The notes under the pieces: generated by a model
What the model was told of the DNA's origin: nothing
Database searches by the model: none
Seen by the model: the letters and a program-made list of their open reading frames with translations, nothing else
Part shown: one piece after another, positions 45,540-55,306 of the stretch
Layout: each line of letters begins with the position of its first letter
Position numbering within the stretch: the first letter of the stretch is position 1
Assembly: GCF_000377505.1 (NCBI RefSeq)
Contig: NZ_KB898190.1
Coordinates: 342,564-406,563 of the forward strand
Direction of reading: 5' to 3'
DNA length: 64,000 bases
Source: Paenibacillus massiliensis 2301065 = DSM 16942
Lineage (GTDB): Bacteria > Bacillota > Bacilli > Paenibacillales > Paenibacillaceae
Made by a program: the position numbers and the translations under genes

Positions 45540-46373
45540 TTATATGGAATAGCTGATTAATTGCTCAGACAGAATTTTCATCCGATTGCCGGTTTCATTC
45601 AGCTTTTCAATGACATCGGTAAAGGATTGTACCAGTGTGGCTTGTTCCTGAGAAGAGGCCGCAATATGTGAAACATCTACTTCCATCTGTTTAATAACTT
45701 GTTGCACATCTTTCAGACTGGCATTAATATCTGTGGTTGCTTGTTTTGTATCTACAGACAACTTACGAACCTCAGAAGCTACGACACCGAACCCAGCTCC
45801 TGCTTCACCTACTCGAGCAGCTTCAATCGCAGCATTAAGTCCAAGCAGATTGGTTTGTTCAGAAATTTCCCGAATGAATCCAGCCACTTTGTTGATCTGG
45901 GAAGAGTTTTGAACGGCAAGGCGTGCGTTTTCAAGTATGTGCTCGCTGGTCGCTTGCAATTCTTCGGCATGAGCCGCAACGTGTTGTACCATCTCAACAA
46001 GATTTGCATTAATGTTTTGATTTTGCTGTATAATATCTTCTAGCTGATTTTGATTAGACTGATCGTAAGCAATAGTGAAACAAGCGACAACTTGATCGTC
46101 ATCATCCATGATTGGGATATTGAGAACTTGTAGTTCAAGACCGAAAACATCTTTTGGAATGATAGTCTTAGTGGCTTCACGTCCATTAATCAAGGCACTG
46201 AAGTTTTCGTACTCAGGAAGAATCGGATCGCCTGCTTTGAATCCAAGATCGAATTTATCTGTAGCAACTGAGTGCAACACTTTATTGTGATCAATAATGT
46301 TTATACAAGCTGGTTCTCTAAGGATCAAGCTAACATAGGGCATTACTTTAAGAAGAGCTTCTACAACGTTCAT
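45540..46373 (-). CDS. Soluble methyl-accepting chemotaxis-type protein
   Basis: 277 residues. No membrane segments. The N-terminal ~130 residues form a PAS-like sensing part ([25 protein letters not shown]), followed by a short methyl-accepting signalling region with the hairpin tip [37 protein letters not shown]. It is shorter than usual receptors. How it links to chemotaxis or another pathway is unknown. It lies at the left edge of the cargo. Confidence 0.78.
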   Translation of the reverse strand: MNVVEALLKVMPYVSLILREPACINIIDHNKVLHSVATDKFDLGFKAGDPILPEYENFSALINGREATKTIIPKDVFGLELQVLNIPIMDDDDQVVACFTIAYDQSNQNQLEDIIQQNQNINANLVEMVQHVAAHAEELQATSEHILENARLAVQNSSQINKVAGFIREISEQTNLLGLNAAIEAARVGEAGAGFGVVASEVRKLSVDTKQATTDINASLKDVQQVIKQMEVDVSHIAASSQEQATLVQSFTDVIEKLNETGNRMKILSEQLISYSI

Positions 46374-46618
46374 GAGGCAGTATCTTCCTTTCGAACATCT
46401 AAGAGTTTTTGTATTCTAAAACACACGTACACAACACGTATCTTTTATTGGAAAAAAGGGGGTGAAGGAATGTAGTCCCATCTTGATTCTATTCATGTTC
46501 ACATATTTCTAAGGAGTGTAATATTGGATAATACCAACAGTTGGATTGTTTCCTGACGGCGGATCTTCCGTCGTCATTTCTTGTTCCATGATCACAGTTG
46601 ATTTCAGAATAAACTAAC

Positions 46619-46651
46619 GACCGTTCCCCGATAGAATGCCGGGAAACGGTC
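46619..46651 (-). terminator. Terminator after the first SDR gene
   Basis: On the minus strand GACCGTTTCCCG pairs with CGGGGAACGGTC (one wobble), followed by GTTAGTTTATT. The sequence is related to the terminator at 58116-58147 at the other side of the cargo. Confidence 0.65.
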
Positions 46652-46667
46652 TCAGCTATAACACTCT

Positions 46668-47498
46668 TTAAATGGCGAAGTCGGTCGTCACACTTTCCCT
46701 TTTCCAAGCCTCCACTTGAGCACGATCATCTTCAAGCGCAGTACTTACCACTCGAACCGCATCGCTTCCCAATAATAACAAGGAAGGAGGATCGACAGCT
46801 TCAGCTGCCTTAATCATAAGTTGAGCCCCCTTAGAGGGATCACCCGGCTGCAATCCATGGGAGTGGTCATGTTCTTTTCGACGCTTTCCGGAAGTTTCTG
46901 CATAATCCGCCAATGTAGTTTTAGATTGCTCTAAAGAGCGACCTGAGAACTCTGTCTTAAACGCGCCTGGTTCAACGATGATCACCTTAATACCCAGAGG
47001 AGCGACTTCTTTCTGCAATCCTCTGGACATCCCTTCCAGTGCACATTTTGTTGCTGCGTAATAGCCTGAACCCGGTGCAGTGTTACGAGCCGCAATGGAA
47101 GATATATTCATAATAATTCCGCTGCGTCTCGCTCTCATACCAGGCAGTAGCGCCTTGATCATGGCGACAGGCCCGAAGAAATTAGTATCAAACAGTTTTT
47201 CAACTTGTGCTTCATCCGCTTCTTCCACAGCAGCACGGTAACCGTACCCTGCATTATTAACAAGAACATCCACTTTCCCAAAATGAGATTCCGCCTGATG
47301 CACCACTTGAGTAATCTGCTCATGGTTTGTGACATCCAATTGGAGAGCTAACGCCGAATCTGGATACACATCCACAAAATCCTGAATATCCGAAATTGTC
47401 CTCGCTGTAACGATTGCTTGATCTCCTTGCTTCAGTACAGCTTCTGCAAGACTGCGACCGAGACCACTGGAACAACCCGTAATAAACCAAACAGACAT
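46668..47498 (-). CDS. Short-chain dehydrogenase/reductase (SDR 1)
   Basis: 276 residues. Rossmann motif TGCSSGLGRSL at the N-terminus, NNAGYG, the catalytic Ser in IMNISSIAARN and YxxxK in YYAATKCALEG. It has the length and the extra C-terminal part of classical SDRs of the retinol/oxidoreductase type. It follows SDR 2 on the same strand. The substrate is unknown. Confidence 0.82.
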   Translation of the reverse strand: MSVWFITGCSSGLGRSLAEAVLKQGDQAIVTARTISDIQDFVDVYPDSALALQLDVTNHEQITQVVHQAESHFGKVDVLVNNAGYGYRAAVEEADEAQVEKLFDTNFFGPVAMIKALLPGMRARRSGIIMNISSIAARNTAPGSGYYAATKCALEGMSRGLQKEVAPLGIKVIIVEPGAFKTEFSGRSLEQSKTTLADYAETSGKRRKEHDHSHGLQPGDPSKGAQLMIKAAEAVDPPSLLLLGSDAVRVVSTALEDDRAQVEAWKRESVTTDFAI

Positions 47499-47570
47499 GT
47501 GAATAACTTCCTTTCCTTAAAAATGAATATAGATAGAAGACCTGATCATTTATTAACTCTTAAATTACGT

Positions 47571-48407
47571 TTACTCGTAAGAGAGGGATGATGACAAGTC
47601 TCGGAAAGCGTTAATTTGTTGCTGTAGTTCAGCGATCTTCTGCTCGACGGCAGCAATGGCATCTGCACCTGCAATCCAGCGCAGTGGCGGTTGTTTCTCG
47701 TTTGCAATGGTAAGCAATGCAACAGCAAGTTTGGCTGGATCTCCGCCCTGCGTACCGTTCATCGACTCCCAGACGGCGCGCGTTTTCGTCGTACGTTCTG
47801 CATAATCTTCGATGCTCAACTCGGCCCACAGGGTTGACTCAGGTTCCAGCAATTCAGTGCGGAAGAAGCCTGGTTCTACGATGGTGGTGTTAATTCCGAA
47901 TGGTTCTACATCGAATCGCAAAGACTCCATCCAACCCTCAAGACCGAATTTTGATGCAGAGTAAGCTGCGCAGAAATCTTGTCCGATTAGACCGGCGAGC
48001 GAAGAGATCGAAATAATATGACCAGAGCGTTGCTTGCGCATCAAAGGCAACACAGCTCGAGTGACATTCATCGGGCCAATTAAATTGGTTGTAAGCTGCT
48101 GATCGATCTGAGCTGGGCTCAGTTCCTCAAAGTAGCCAGCATAGAAGTTAGCAGCGTTATTCACCAATACATCAATCTTGCCAAAACGCTCAACGGCTGC
48201 TTCGACAGCGGCTTCTGATTCTGCAAGGCTGGTGATATCCAACTTCACAACCAGCAGATTCGCTGATTCACCTAAAGCTTCGAATACTTTATCTGTGTTC
48301 CGGCCAGTGGCAACAACCTGATAACCCGCAGCCAAAGCTGCTTTGGCGATGTGAACACCCATTCCACGACCTGCACCTGTAATAAACCATACTTTTTTGT
48401 CTGACAT
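47571..48407 (-). CDS. Short-chain dehydrogenase/reductase (SDR 2)
   Basis: 278 residues. TGAGRGMGVHIAK cofactor loop, NNAANF, IISISSLAGL with the catalytic Ser and YSASKFGLEG with Tyr/Lys. It resembles SDR 1 closely enough to be a paralogue. It is co-directional with SDR 3 and the OYE reductase upstream. Confidence 0.83.
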   Translation of the reverse strand: MSDKKVWFITGAGRGMGVHIAKAALAAGYQVVATGRNTDKVFEALGESANLLVVKLDITSLAESEAAVEAAVERFGKIDVLVNNAANFYAGYFEELSPAQIDQQLTTNLIGPMNVTRAVLPLMRKQRSGHIISISSLAGLIGQDFCAAYSASKFGLEGWMESLRFDVEPFGINTTIVEPGFFRTELLEPESTLWAELSIEDYAERTTKTRAVWESMNGTQGGDPAKLAVALLTIANEKQPPLRWIAGADAIAAVEQKIAELQQQINAFRDLSSSLSYE

Positions 48408-48460
48408 TTTATTTCCTCCTACTGGATAGGTAATTTTTATGTTAAACGGATTTTTATGTT

Positions 48461-49201
48461 TTAGAGTGATTGGATGGTTGGACGGATGATCATTTCATTG
48501 ATTGCAACATCTGCTGGCTGTTCGATTGCAAATGCAATGGCACGTGCAATGCCGGATGGATCAATCGCAATTTTCATCGCTTCAGTAATATTAGACTTTA
48601 ATTCTGGGCCTGAGATGGCTTCAATTAATTCCGTATTGGTTGATCCTGGTGAGATAATCGTTGTGCGAATGTTGTTTACACATTCTTCAGCACGGAGACC
48701 TTCAGTAATGGCTCGTACTGCAAATTTGGTTCCACTATATACGGAACTCGCAGGGAATACCAAGTGACCCGCTATAGAGGAAACGTTGATGATGTGCCCT
48801 TCTTTTCGCTCTCTCATAAATGGTAGAACGGCTGCAATACCATAAAGTACACCTTTAATGTTTACATCCACCATCTGGTCCCATTCATTGACCTTCAGTT
48901 CAGCGATGGGTGATAACGGCATGACCCCGGCATTGTTAACGATCACATCAATTTTTCCAAATGCTTGGAGTGCTTCCTTCGCCAGCTCTTCCATTTGTGT
49001 ATGGGAAGTTACATCCGTTACATGATAAATTGCTTTCCCACCTTGTGCTTCGATCTCTTGCTGCAACTTTTTCAAACGATCTTCACGACGTGCGGCCAAG
49101 ACCAGCTTCGCGCCTTTGGCTGCCAGTTCCTTCGCAGTGGCTTCTCCAATCCCGCTAGAAGCACCTGTAATAATAACAACTTTATCTTGAATATTTGACA
49201 T
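48461..49201 (-). CDS. Short-chain dehydrogenase/reductase (SDR 3)
   Basis: 246 residues. TGASSGIGEATAKELAAKGAKLVLAARRE (NADP-type basic residues after the second strand), NNAGVMP, INVSSIAGHL and YSGTKFAVRA. It lies 58 bp after the OYE-like gene on the same strand and is likely co-transcribed. Confidence 0.84.
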   Translation of the reverse strand: MSNIQDKVVIITGASSGIGEATAKELAAKGAKLVLAARREDRLKKLQQEIEAQGGKAIYHVTDVTSHTQMEELAKEALQAFGKIDVIVNNAGVMPLSPIAELKVNEWDQMVDVNIKGVLYGIAAVLPFMRERKEGHIINVSSIAGHLVFPASSVYSGTKFAVRAITEGLRAEECVNNIRTTIISPGSTNTELIEAISGPELKSNITEAMKIAIDPSGIARAIAFAIEQPADVAINEMIIRPTIQSL

Positions 49202-49259
49202 TTAAATAACATCCTCTCTTATATAGCACTGTGTTAAAACCTGACAAATTGTACGAAGA

Positions 49260-50393
49260 CTACTCTTCGATGTTGAACCATGATCCTGAATCTTGAATGA
49301 AGCTCCACAGTTTTTCCGGTAACTCAAGCTCACTTACCCTAGAAGCTTTGATTGATGTTTGAATCTCAGCTTCTTGTCCACGCTGAACCTTTTCAACCCA
49401 ATCCGGGTTCATGATTAACGTGTGACCAATTGCAGCCAATGACACACCCTGTTCTATAGCTTTGGCGACATCATCTGGAGTTACCAGCGAACCGGCAGCC
49501 AATAAAGGCACTCGGCCATTCACATGTGCGACAATTAGTTCCAGATATGTTTTGTCATCTTGTGTATCAACTGGCTTGGCTGTAAGAGCCGCTCCCAATG
49601 AAGCATGTACATAATCAACACCCACTTCAATCAGGCGATCAATTAATACATACGTATCCTTCATTCTCAGACCACCTTCCTGATGTTCGTCAGGAGAAAT
49701 CCGATAACCGAGAATAAACGGTTTGGAAGCATGTTTTTGAATGACACGTTTCATTTCATCAATGACAGCCAGCGGGAAGCGTAAGCGATTCTCTATGGAG
49801 CCACCCCATTGATCTTCTCGTCTGTTGAAGAAAGGAGAAAAGAAGTTTTGCAGTAAAAATCCATGGGCACCATGAATTTCGACCCCGTCAAACCCTGCCT
49901 CAATCGCACGTCTGGTGGTTTCTCCAAACGCATGAATTACTTCCAGTATTTCATCATGTGAAAGTTCTCTAGGCGAAACAGAAGGCGCATATCTAGTGGC
50001 TTCCGTCTCTACAGCACTAGAGCTAACTACTTCTCCATTTGGTGTAAGAGCAGGTAATGCTTTGTTGCCAGCATGGAAAATTTGAAGAACTGCAGGAGCA
50101 CCTCCACTTTTTGCTGCATCTGCTAACTTACGCAGACTCGGAATGAATGTATCATCGTAACCGGCAAATTCATTCGTAAAACCGATCCCGTTAGGTTGTA
50201 CATGAGTACATCCTGTGATAACCAGTCCTACGCCACTCACTCTCTTTTGATAATATGCCACCTCGGCATTTGAAGTCGTGTAATCGTCATTACTTGACCA
50301 AGTGGTCATTGGAGCCATAACAACTCGATTTCGAAGAGTAACTCCATTTTTCAGTGCAAAAGATTCAAACATGTTGTTGTATTGTGCGTTCAT
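49260..50393 (-). CDS. NADH:flavin oxidoreductase, old-yellow-enzyme family
   Basis: 377 residues of TIM-barrel type: LRNRVVMAPMTTW near the N-terminus, FDGVEIHGAHGFLLQNFFSPFFNRREDQWGGSIENRLRF with the active-site His pair region, and PLLAAGSLVTPDDV for FMN phosphate. It reduces electrophilic alkenes, quinones or nitro-compounds using NAD(P)H. It is the first gene of the OYE-SDR-SDR-SDR set, with a TetR-type palindrome about 220 bp upstream. Confidence 0.85.
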   Translation of the reverse strand: MNAQYNNMFESFALKNGVTLRNRVVMAPMTTWSSNDDYTTSNAEVAYYQKRVSGVGLVITGCTHVQPNGIGFTNEFAGYDDTFIPSLRKLADAAKSGGAPAVLQIFHAGNKALPALTPNGEVVSSSAVETEATRYAPSVSPRELSHDEILEVIHAFGETTRRAIEAGFDGVEIHGAHGFLLQNFFSPFFNRREDQWGGSIENRLRFPLAVIDEMKRVIQKHASKPFILGYRISPDEHQEGGLRMKDTYVLIDRLIEVGVDYVHASLGAALTAKPVDTQDDKTYLELIVAHVNGRVPLLAAGSLVTPDDVAKAIEQGVSLAAIGHTLIMNPDWVEKVQRGQEAEIQTSIKASRVSELELPEKLWSFIQDSGSWFNIEE

Positions 50394-50615
50394 TAGTTAA
50401 CCTCTTTCTAAATGTTTTATATTATCAATAACGCTATTCAAATAAAATCATATGGTGATTATCAAATTATTAAAATAATCCTTACACAGAAGCATATCCT
50501 ACGTAAGCCTTCCAACTTATTGAATAGCATGTTCTATCGGATGGATTCATATCCTGTAACCAAGAAGACGTTTCATCTTAACTTTGATAAGTTTATCTAA
50601 ATTTTCACTCTTATA

Positions 50616-50635
50616 ATAAACGATTAATCGATTAA
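50616..50635. promoter_or_regulatory. TetR-type operator upstream of the OYE gene
   Basis: ATAAACGATTAATCGATTAA shares TAAACGA-N4-TCGATTAA with the other palindromes at 51278 and 56280. It lies in the promoter region of the OYE-SDR set. Confidence 0.55.
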
Positions 50636-50695
50636 TTTAAAAGCATTTTATTCAGAGGGATCTCAAGATTGATATTTCTCCCTCTGAACGTTTGC

Positions 50696-51268
50696 CTAAG
50701 CTTTCATAGCATCCCAGGTCATTTGAATGATTTCATCTATACGATTTTGCTCCAACTGAATTCTACCACCAAAATATTCTTTAAAATAATGCATCACTGG
50801 ATTGAACATAAACATATGAAGCAGACCAGCATCGACTTGCTTAAATACATGTTCATCTTTGCCCTTTTCAAACAAGTTAAAAAGCGGCTGGAATAAATGG
50901 GCTCCTTCAGTTCGTGATAATTTGTTAAGGAGAGGTGAATTGGAGAACTGCTCGGCAAATAGAAATTCATCTTTATGAGACAGTACAAACTTTACATAAT
51001 TTCTTAACGCATGCTCAAATGCCGATTGGATTGAGATCGAATCATCATAATTGTGGAATACTTCCAGACTCATATCCTTTTTGATACATATATATAATTT
51101 ATTCAGCATATCCTCCTTATTCTCAAAGTAGACATAAATGGTTGAAGCCGACACTCCTGCTTGTTTGGCAATCTTGGACATCGAGGCTTGTGATAATCCC
51201 TGATCATTGATAAGTTGAATTGCTGCATTAAAAATGTTTTCTCTTTTATTATCATCTTTGTGTCTCAT
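50696..51268 (-). CDS. TetR-family repressor (paralogue 1)
   Basis: 190 residues. The N-terminal helix-turn-helix is complete (ENIFNAAIQLINDQGLSQASMSKIAKQAGVSASTIYVYFENKEDMLNKLY), with a helical ligand domain after it. It is highly similar over its whole length to the regulator at 53267. A good 8-4-8 palindrome starts 10 bp upstream of its ATG, indicating autoregulation. Likely senses the reactive compounds handled by the adjacent reductases. Confidence 0.85.
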   Translation of the reverse strand: MRHKDDNKRENIFNAAIQLINDQGLSQASMSKIAKQAGVSASTIYVYFENKEDMLNKLYICIKKDMSLEVFHNYDDSISIQSAFEHALRNYVKFVLSHKDEFLFAEQFSNSPLLNKLSRTEGAHLFQPLFNLFEKGKDEHVFKQVDAGLLHMFMFNPVMHYFKEYFGGRIQLEQNRIDEIIQMTWDAMKA

Positions 51269-51277
51269 GAATTTATA

Positions 51278-51297
51278 TTAAACGATCGTTCGTTTAA
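51278..51297. promoter_or_regulatory. TetR-type operator (best copy)
   Basis: TTAAACGATCGTTCGTTTAA is an 8-4-8 inverted repeat immediately upstream of TetR paralogue 1 and between it and the quinone-reductase gene end. It is the reference for the related sites in this cargo. Confidence 0.65.
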
Positions 51298-51308
51298 AGT
51301 CAAATGAT

Positions 51309-51899
51309 TCAAAAATTCTTACCTATTTGATAAGCTTGCAAATGCAACTGTTCGAAATGAGCCTTTAATGCGACTTCATGTACCATACCTTCTGCACCCA
51401 TGGAATCATACAGAAAGCATACTTCGGAATCACGTACACCAACATAATCAGCGATTCCAACATTAAGATGGTGCTCCATCATCAGTTGATAACCACGTTT
51501 TTTAAACCCGTATCTTGAATCAGCTGCAATAGCAACCCATCTTATTTTTTCAATCGGCAATTTACTTGTCCCATAAGCAAAGCCACTGTTAAATACCCGA
51601 TCAATATACCCTTTCAGTATGGCTGGAGTGCTATGCCACCATACAGGGAACACAAAAATAATAGCATCATGATTCCTGATGCGTTCCATCTCACGCTGAA
51701 CTTCATCGGAATAGACTTTATCTGGATTTCCAAAGTCAGGCTCGTCTGCCGGAAATAATAGAGGATTGAATTTTTCCGCATACAAATCCAATATTTCATA
51801 TTCATGTCCAGTGTTGATTAACCCCTCAGTCAGTTTTTTTGTCAGACTCCATGTCAATGAATCTGTCCGTGGATGGGATACAACTACAAGCGTTTTCAT
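51309..51899 (-). CDS. NAD(P)H-dependent FMN oxidoreductase (quinone-reductase/KefF-like)
   Basis: 196 residues of flavodoxin-like fold: VVSHPRTDSLTWSLTKKL at the N-terminus, FVFPVWWHSTPAILKGYIDRVFNSGFAYG in the middle, typical of MdaB/KefF/YwrO enzymes. It performs two-electron reduction of quinones or azo/nitro compounds. It lies just upstream of the TetR gene on the same strand, so the operator at 51278 sits at its 3' end. Confidence 0.82.
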   Translation of the reverse strand: MKTLVVVSHPRTDSLTWSLTKKLTEGLINTGHEYEILDLYAEKFNPLLFPADEPDFGNPDKVYSDEVQREMERIRNHDAIIFVFPVWWHSTPAILKGYIDRVFNSGFAYGTSKLPIEKIRWVAIAADSRYGFKKRGYQLMMEHHLNVGIADYVGVRDSEVCFLYDSMGAEGMVHEVALKAHFEQLHLQAYQIGKNF

Positions 51900-51948
51900 A
51901 TTATATATCTCCTTTGGATAACTTCTTTAGTCATTATTATTTTGGGAA

Positions 51949-53100
51949 TTATGATTTTAAGACATGTTCTAATCGTTCAAGACCTAGGATCATTAAATAT
52001 CTGAAACAAGCAATATTAATGCGGATGAACCCTGCACCTGCTTCACCATAGGTAGAGCCATCAATGATTCTAAGTCGTCCCTCTTGCAGAATTTTTTCAC
52101 AAAACTCCTTCGAACCTATCCCCAGATCCGAACAATCAATCCAGATTAAATATGTGGCTTCAGGGATCACAACCTTTAGCTCTGGAAGCCTTTCATTCAT
52201 AAAAGCGACAAAATAATCCCTGTTTCCCTCAAGGTAGTGCAGTAATTAGTTTAACCAATCTTCTCCTTCGTTATAGGCGGCAATCAGTGCCTCAATTCCG
52301 AAAGCGTTAGGCTCAATTACCTCATTAACATTGAGTGAGCGATTAATTTTCAATCTGTACTGTTCATTTGCAACTATAATATTAGATGTTTTAAGTCCGG
52401 CAAGATTAAAGGTTTTACTAGATGCTGTGCATGTGATGGAATTCATCAGAAAGCTTTCACAAATGGATGCAAAAGGGATGTGCCTGTGCCCCGTATACAC
52501 CAAATCCCTATGAATTTCATCTACCAAAACAAGTACATTATATTTCAGACATATATCTCCTAAACGTTGCAGCTCACTGATTCTCCAGACTCTTCCAACA
52601 GGATTATGTGGGTTACAAAGAATAGAAATTTTCACTTTATCATTTGAAGCTTTCTCTTCGAAATCCCCCAAAATCAATTTCATAACCCTCCCCGTTGTAC
52701 TTTAATTCATTAATTACGATATCGCATCGATTGTTAGTTATTGAGGTATTAAAACAGGTGACTGAATGATTACTTTATCGCCTGGCTCTGTGAAAGCCTG
52801 GATGACAGCAGAGAGCGATGGAATAACACCTGTGCTCACTTCAATCCAGTCTTTTTGGATCTTGAAGTTATGACGCTTGTCCCACCAGTTAACCTCAGCT
52901 TCATAATAGGTATCTGGAATGGTAGTATATCCATAAATTCCATGCTCAGCTCTCTTTTCAAGTGATTTGATGATGGGATCTGCTGTTTGAAAATCCATAT
53001 CAGCGACCCACATGGGTATAAGCTCTCTTTCACTAGATGAGTCCCATTTAACACTATTCGTATTTTTTCTGCTTATTATATGGTCAAAGTCATACCTCAA
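51949..53100 (-). pseudogene. Broken PLP-dependent aminotransferase/C-S lyase (MalY/PatB-like)
   Basis: Three pieces together cover a PatB/MalY-type enzyme: MRYDFDHII...PMWVADMDF (N-terminal), ILCNPHNPVGRVW...SSKTFNLAGLKTSNII with the PLP lysine (middle), and the C-terminal ...GFIRINIACFR. The first break (52738-52760) is a frameshift/deletion giving several stops, the frame is restored in a run of five G near 52667, and a single in-frame TAA lies at 52246. The gene can no longer make the full enzyme. Confidence 0.82.
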
Positions 53101-53177
53101 AACACATGCCTCTTCTCAGTTACTATTTTTCATGAACAGTGTATTTACTGCTCTTATTACCAGGAATTTCCGAACAA

Positions 53178-53197
53178 AAACTCGAATGTTCGTTTAA
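53178..53197. promoter_or_regulatory. Degenerate TetR-type operator upstream of the broken lyase
   Basis: AAACTCGAATGTTCGTTTAA keeps the right arm TCGTTTAA and the CGA of the left arm. It lies about 80 bp upstream of the broken gene. Confidence 0.4.
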
Positions 53198-53266
53198 TTT
53201 ATAATAAACAATCACGAACAGAGGGATTTTCCATGTTGAATGTAGGCTCCCTCTGATAGATCTTTC

Positions 53267-53839
53267 CTAAGCTTTAATAGCATCCCAGGTCATTTGTATT
53301 AATTCGTTCAAGCGTTCTTGCTCCAACTCGATGCGTCCGCCAAAATATTCTTTAACATATTGCATCGTTGGATTAAATGTAAACATATGAAGCAGGCTAG
53401 TATCCACTTGCTTGAAGACCTGTTCACGCTTACCCTTCTCATACAGATTAAATAGAGGTTCGAACAAACTGGCTCCTTCCATCAACGACAACTTATGAAG
53501 AAGTGGTGAGTTGGAAAATTGCTCAGCAAATAAAAATTCATCTTTATGGCTCAAAATAAAGTCTGAAAAATTTTTCAACGCATGCTCGAACGCCGACTGG
53601 ATCGAAATCGAACCATCATAATTATGGAATACTGCTAGGCTCATGTCTTTCTTAATACTTAAATACAGCTTATTCAGCATGTCCTCCTTATTCTCGAAGT
53701 ATACGTATATCGTCGAGGCAGATACGTTTGCTCTTTTGGCGATCTTGGACATTGAAGTCTCTGATAAACCATGTTCATTAATTAATTGAATCGCTGCATG
53801 AAAAATACGCTCTCTTTTATTCTCATCTTTATGTCTCAT
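53267..53839 (-). CDS. TetR-family repressor (paralogue 2)
   Basis: 190 residues from ATG 53839 (MRHKDENKRERIFHAAIQL), matching the start of paralogue 1; a longer frame to 53875 has no counterpart there. The HTH (TSMSKIAKRANVSASTIYVYFENKEDMLNKLY) is nearly the same as paralogue 1, so both may recognise the same operator. A degenerate operator (53850-53869) lies 11 bp upstream. It follows the DUF4405-like gene by 36 bp. Confidence 0.85.
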   Translation of the reverse strand: MRHKDENKRERIFHAAIQLINEHGLSETSMSKIAKRANVSASTIYVYFENKEDMLNKLYLSIKKDMSLAVFHNYDGSISIQSAFEHALKNFSDFILSHKDEFLFAEQFSNSPLLHKLSLMEGASLFEPLFNLYEKGKREQVFKQVDTSLLHMFTFNPTMQYVKEYFGGRIELEQERLNELIQMTWDAIKA

Positions 53840-53849
53840 GTGATTTATA

Positions 53850-53869
53850 TTAAATAATTGCCTGTTTAA
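53850..53869. promoter_or_regulatory. Degenerate TetR-type operator at TetR paralogue 2
   Basis: TTAAATAATTGCCTGTTTAA is at the same distance from the start codon as the good operator at paralogue 1 but has lost the CGA/TCG core on both arms. Confidence 0.4.
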
Positions 53870-53875
53870 AGTCAA

Positions 53876-54583
53876 TCAAGGTTGCTTTTTTTGAAGAACC
53901 TTCCCGGTTGTCTTCTTCTTAGGTATCAGCTTCAGAGCATAATGCGTCCCGGCGATGTAGATTCCCATAATCATGAGATGATCCAATAGAACCTTCATGC
54001 CGGATTGATTAGAGTTCTGCTCCCAATTGTCAAAGGTATAATATAAGATTAACTTGGGACCTACATTCCTATCCAAAGAAGCCTGCACTCCATAGACAAC
54101 AATCAACACAGCGAATACACGTAACGCAATTGTACGTATTTTGTTCTTGTCTGTAATCCCTGTAAGCTTTCGTGCTGCCCCAATAATCATGATCCAGTGC
54201 ATTCCTATGTGCAATGCGATCAGGATTAGCCCCCAGTATGCAGCGAGTGTATGAATCTGCCTAACGATTATTCCATTCTCAATTGGAATAAAGGCAAATA
54301 CGGTACGAGATATTGGTATCGCACTTATGATCAGTACTGCCATCGTTACAAGAAGAAGGAGATTGATAGTTATGGTCAGAACACGACGTATATTCATTTT
54401 CCCTTTAAAGATGCTCTGATACCACTTTCTATTTAAAATATTGTGAATTATAAACAATATGAATATGGAAACTCCAAATATTTCATGGAACATATTCCCT
54501 GTAAAATGGTACGCCATCTCCACGACCATAAGGATTGTCATCACAAGGTCAATACTCAATCGAACTAACATCATCGGTTTCAA
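53876..54583 (-). CDS. DUF4405-like membrane protein
   Basis: 235 residues with about five membrane helices and histidines in helices (MAYHFTGNMFHEIFGVSIFILFIIHN; QIHTLAAYWGLILIALHIGMHWIMI), the pattern of cytochrome b561-like DUF4405 proteins that may hold haem. TTG 54583 is used with GGAGGG about 10 nt upstream; ATG 54574 is an alternative. Possibly supplies electrons to, or works with, the flavodoxin encoded upstream. Confidence 0.7.
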   Translation of the reverse strand: MKPMMLVRLSIDLVMTILMVVEMAYHFTGNMFHEIFGVSIFILFIIHNILNRKWYQSIFKGKMNIRRVLTITINLLLLVTMAVLIISAIPISRTVFAFIPIENGIIVRQIHTLAAYWGLILIALHIGMHWIMIIGAARKLTGITDKNKIRTIALRVFAVLIVVYGVQASLDRNVGPKLILYYTFDNWEQNSNQSGMKVLLDHLMIMGIYIAGTHYALKLIPKKKTTGKVLQKKQP

Positions 54584-54653
54584 TAGTGTTTTACCCTCCG
54601 CATACAGAATCTTGAGGATGAAGAGATATGCAACAACTCGTATTCATTGAAGT

Positions 54654-55268
54654 TTAATTGTTAATTCCCAGATCAGCCAACCACTCAGCTACATCTTCCT
54701 GTGCTGAATCTGCGCTTCTCCCCCGGACGGAGAAACCATCCACAATGGTTGATTGAGGGCTAAGCTTTTCAATATCTGCAATGCTACGACCAAAGCCACT
54801 TCCATCATGTGTAGTGAACGGAACTATCGTTTTTCCGGAAAGATCATTTTCTTCCAAAAAGGTAAACAGTGCCATAGGTATCGTTCCCCACCAGTTAGGA
54901 TAACCCAGGAAAATCACATCGTATGATTCCAAGTTATCTACTTGGTTTGCTAGTTCGGGTCTATAGTTATCATTTTGCTCTTGCTGCGCCTGATCTGTAA
55001 GTGCATCATAGTCGGCAGGATAAGGAACTACTGTTTCAATTTTGAAAATGTCTCCCCCAACGGTTTCCTGGATTTGATTTGCTATTGTTTCTGTATTTCC
55101 GCTAATTGAGAAATATGCAATCAGAATTTTCTGATCGGTGATATCCAACTCAGATGCTGTTGTTGTCTTTGTAACATCCCCGGAACCAGTTGTTGTGTTG
55201 TTGCTACAGGCAGCCAAAGCAAAAGCTGTTATTAGCGCTAATATTATCAATTGTAATTTCTTCATCAC
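54654..55268 (-). CDS. Flavodoxin-like lipoprotein
   Basis: 204 residues. A lipoprotein signal with Cys21 (ITAFALAAC) is followed by a flavodoxin domain: LIAYFSISGNTETIANQIQ (FMN phosphate loop), VIFLGYPNWWGTIPMAL and PFTTHDGSGFGRS. It would act outside the membrane in electron transfer. It lies 70 bp upstream of the DUF4405 gene on the same strand. Confidence 0.83.
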   Translation of the reverse strand: MMKKLQLIILALITAFALAACSNNTTTGSGDVTKTTTASELDITDQKILIAYFSISGNTETIANQIQETVGGDIFKIETVVPYPADYDALTDQAQQEQNDNYRPELANQVDNLESYDVIFLGYPNWWGTIPMALFTFLEENDLSGKTIVPFTTHDGSGFGRSIADIEKLSPQSTIVDGFSVRGRSADSAQEDVAEWLADLGINN

Positions 55269-55306
55269 TTTTCTCCTCCATAATATTCTTTTTCAGGAAA
55301 AGGACT

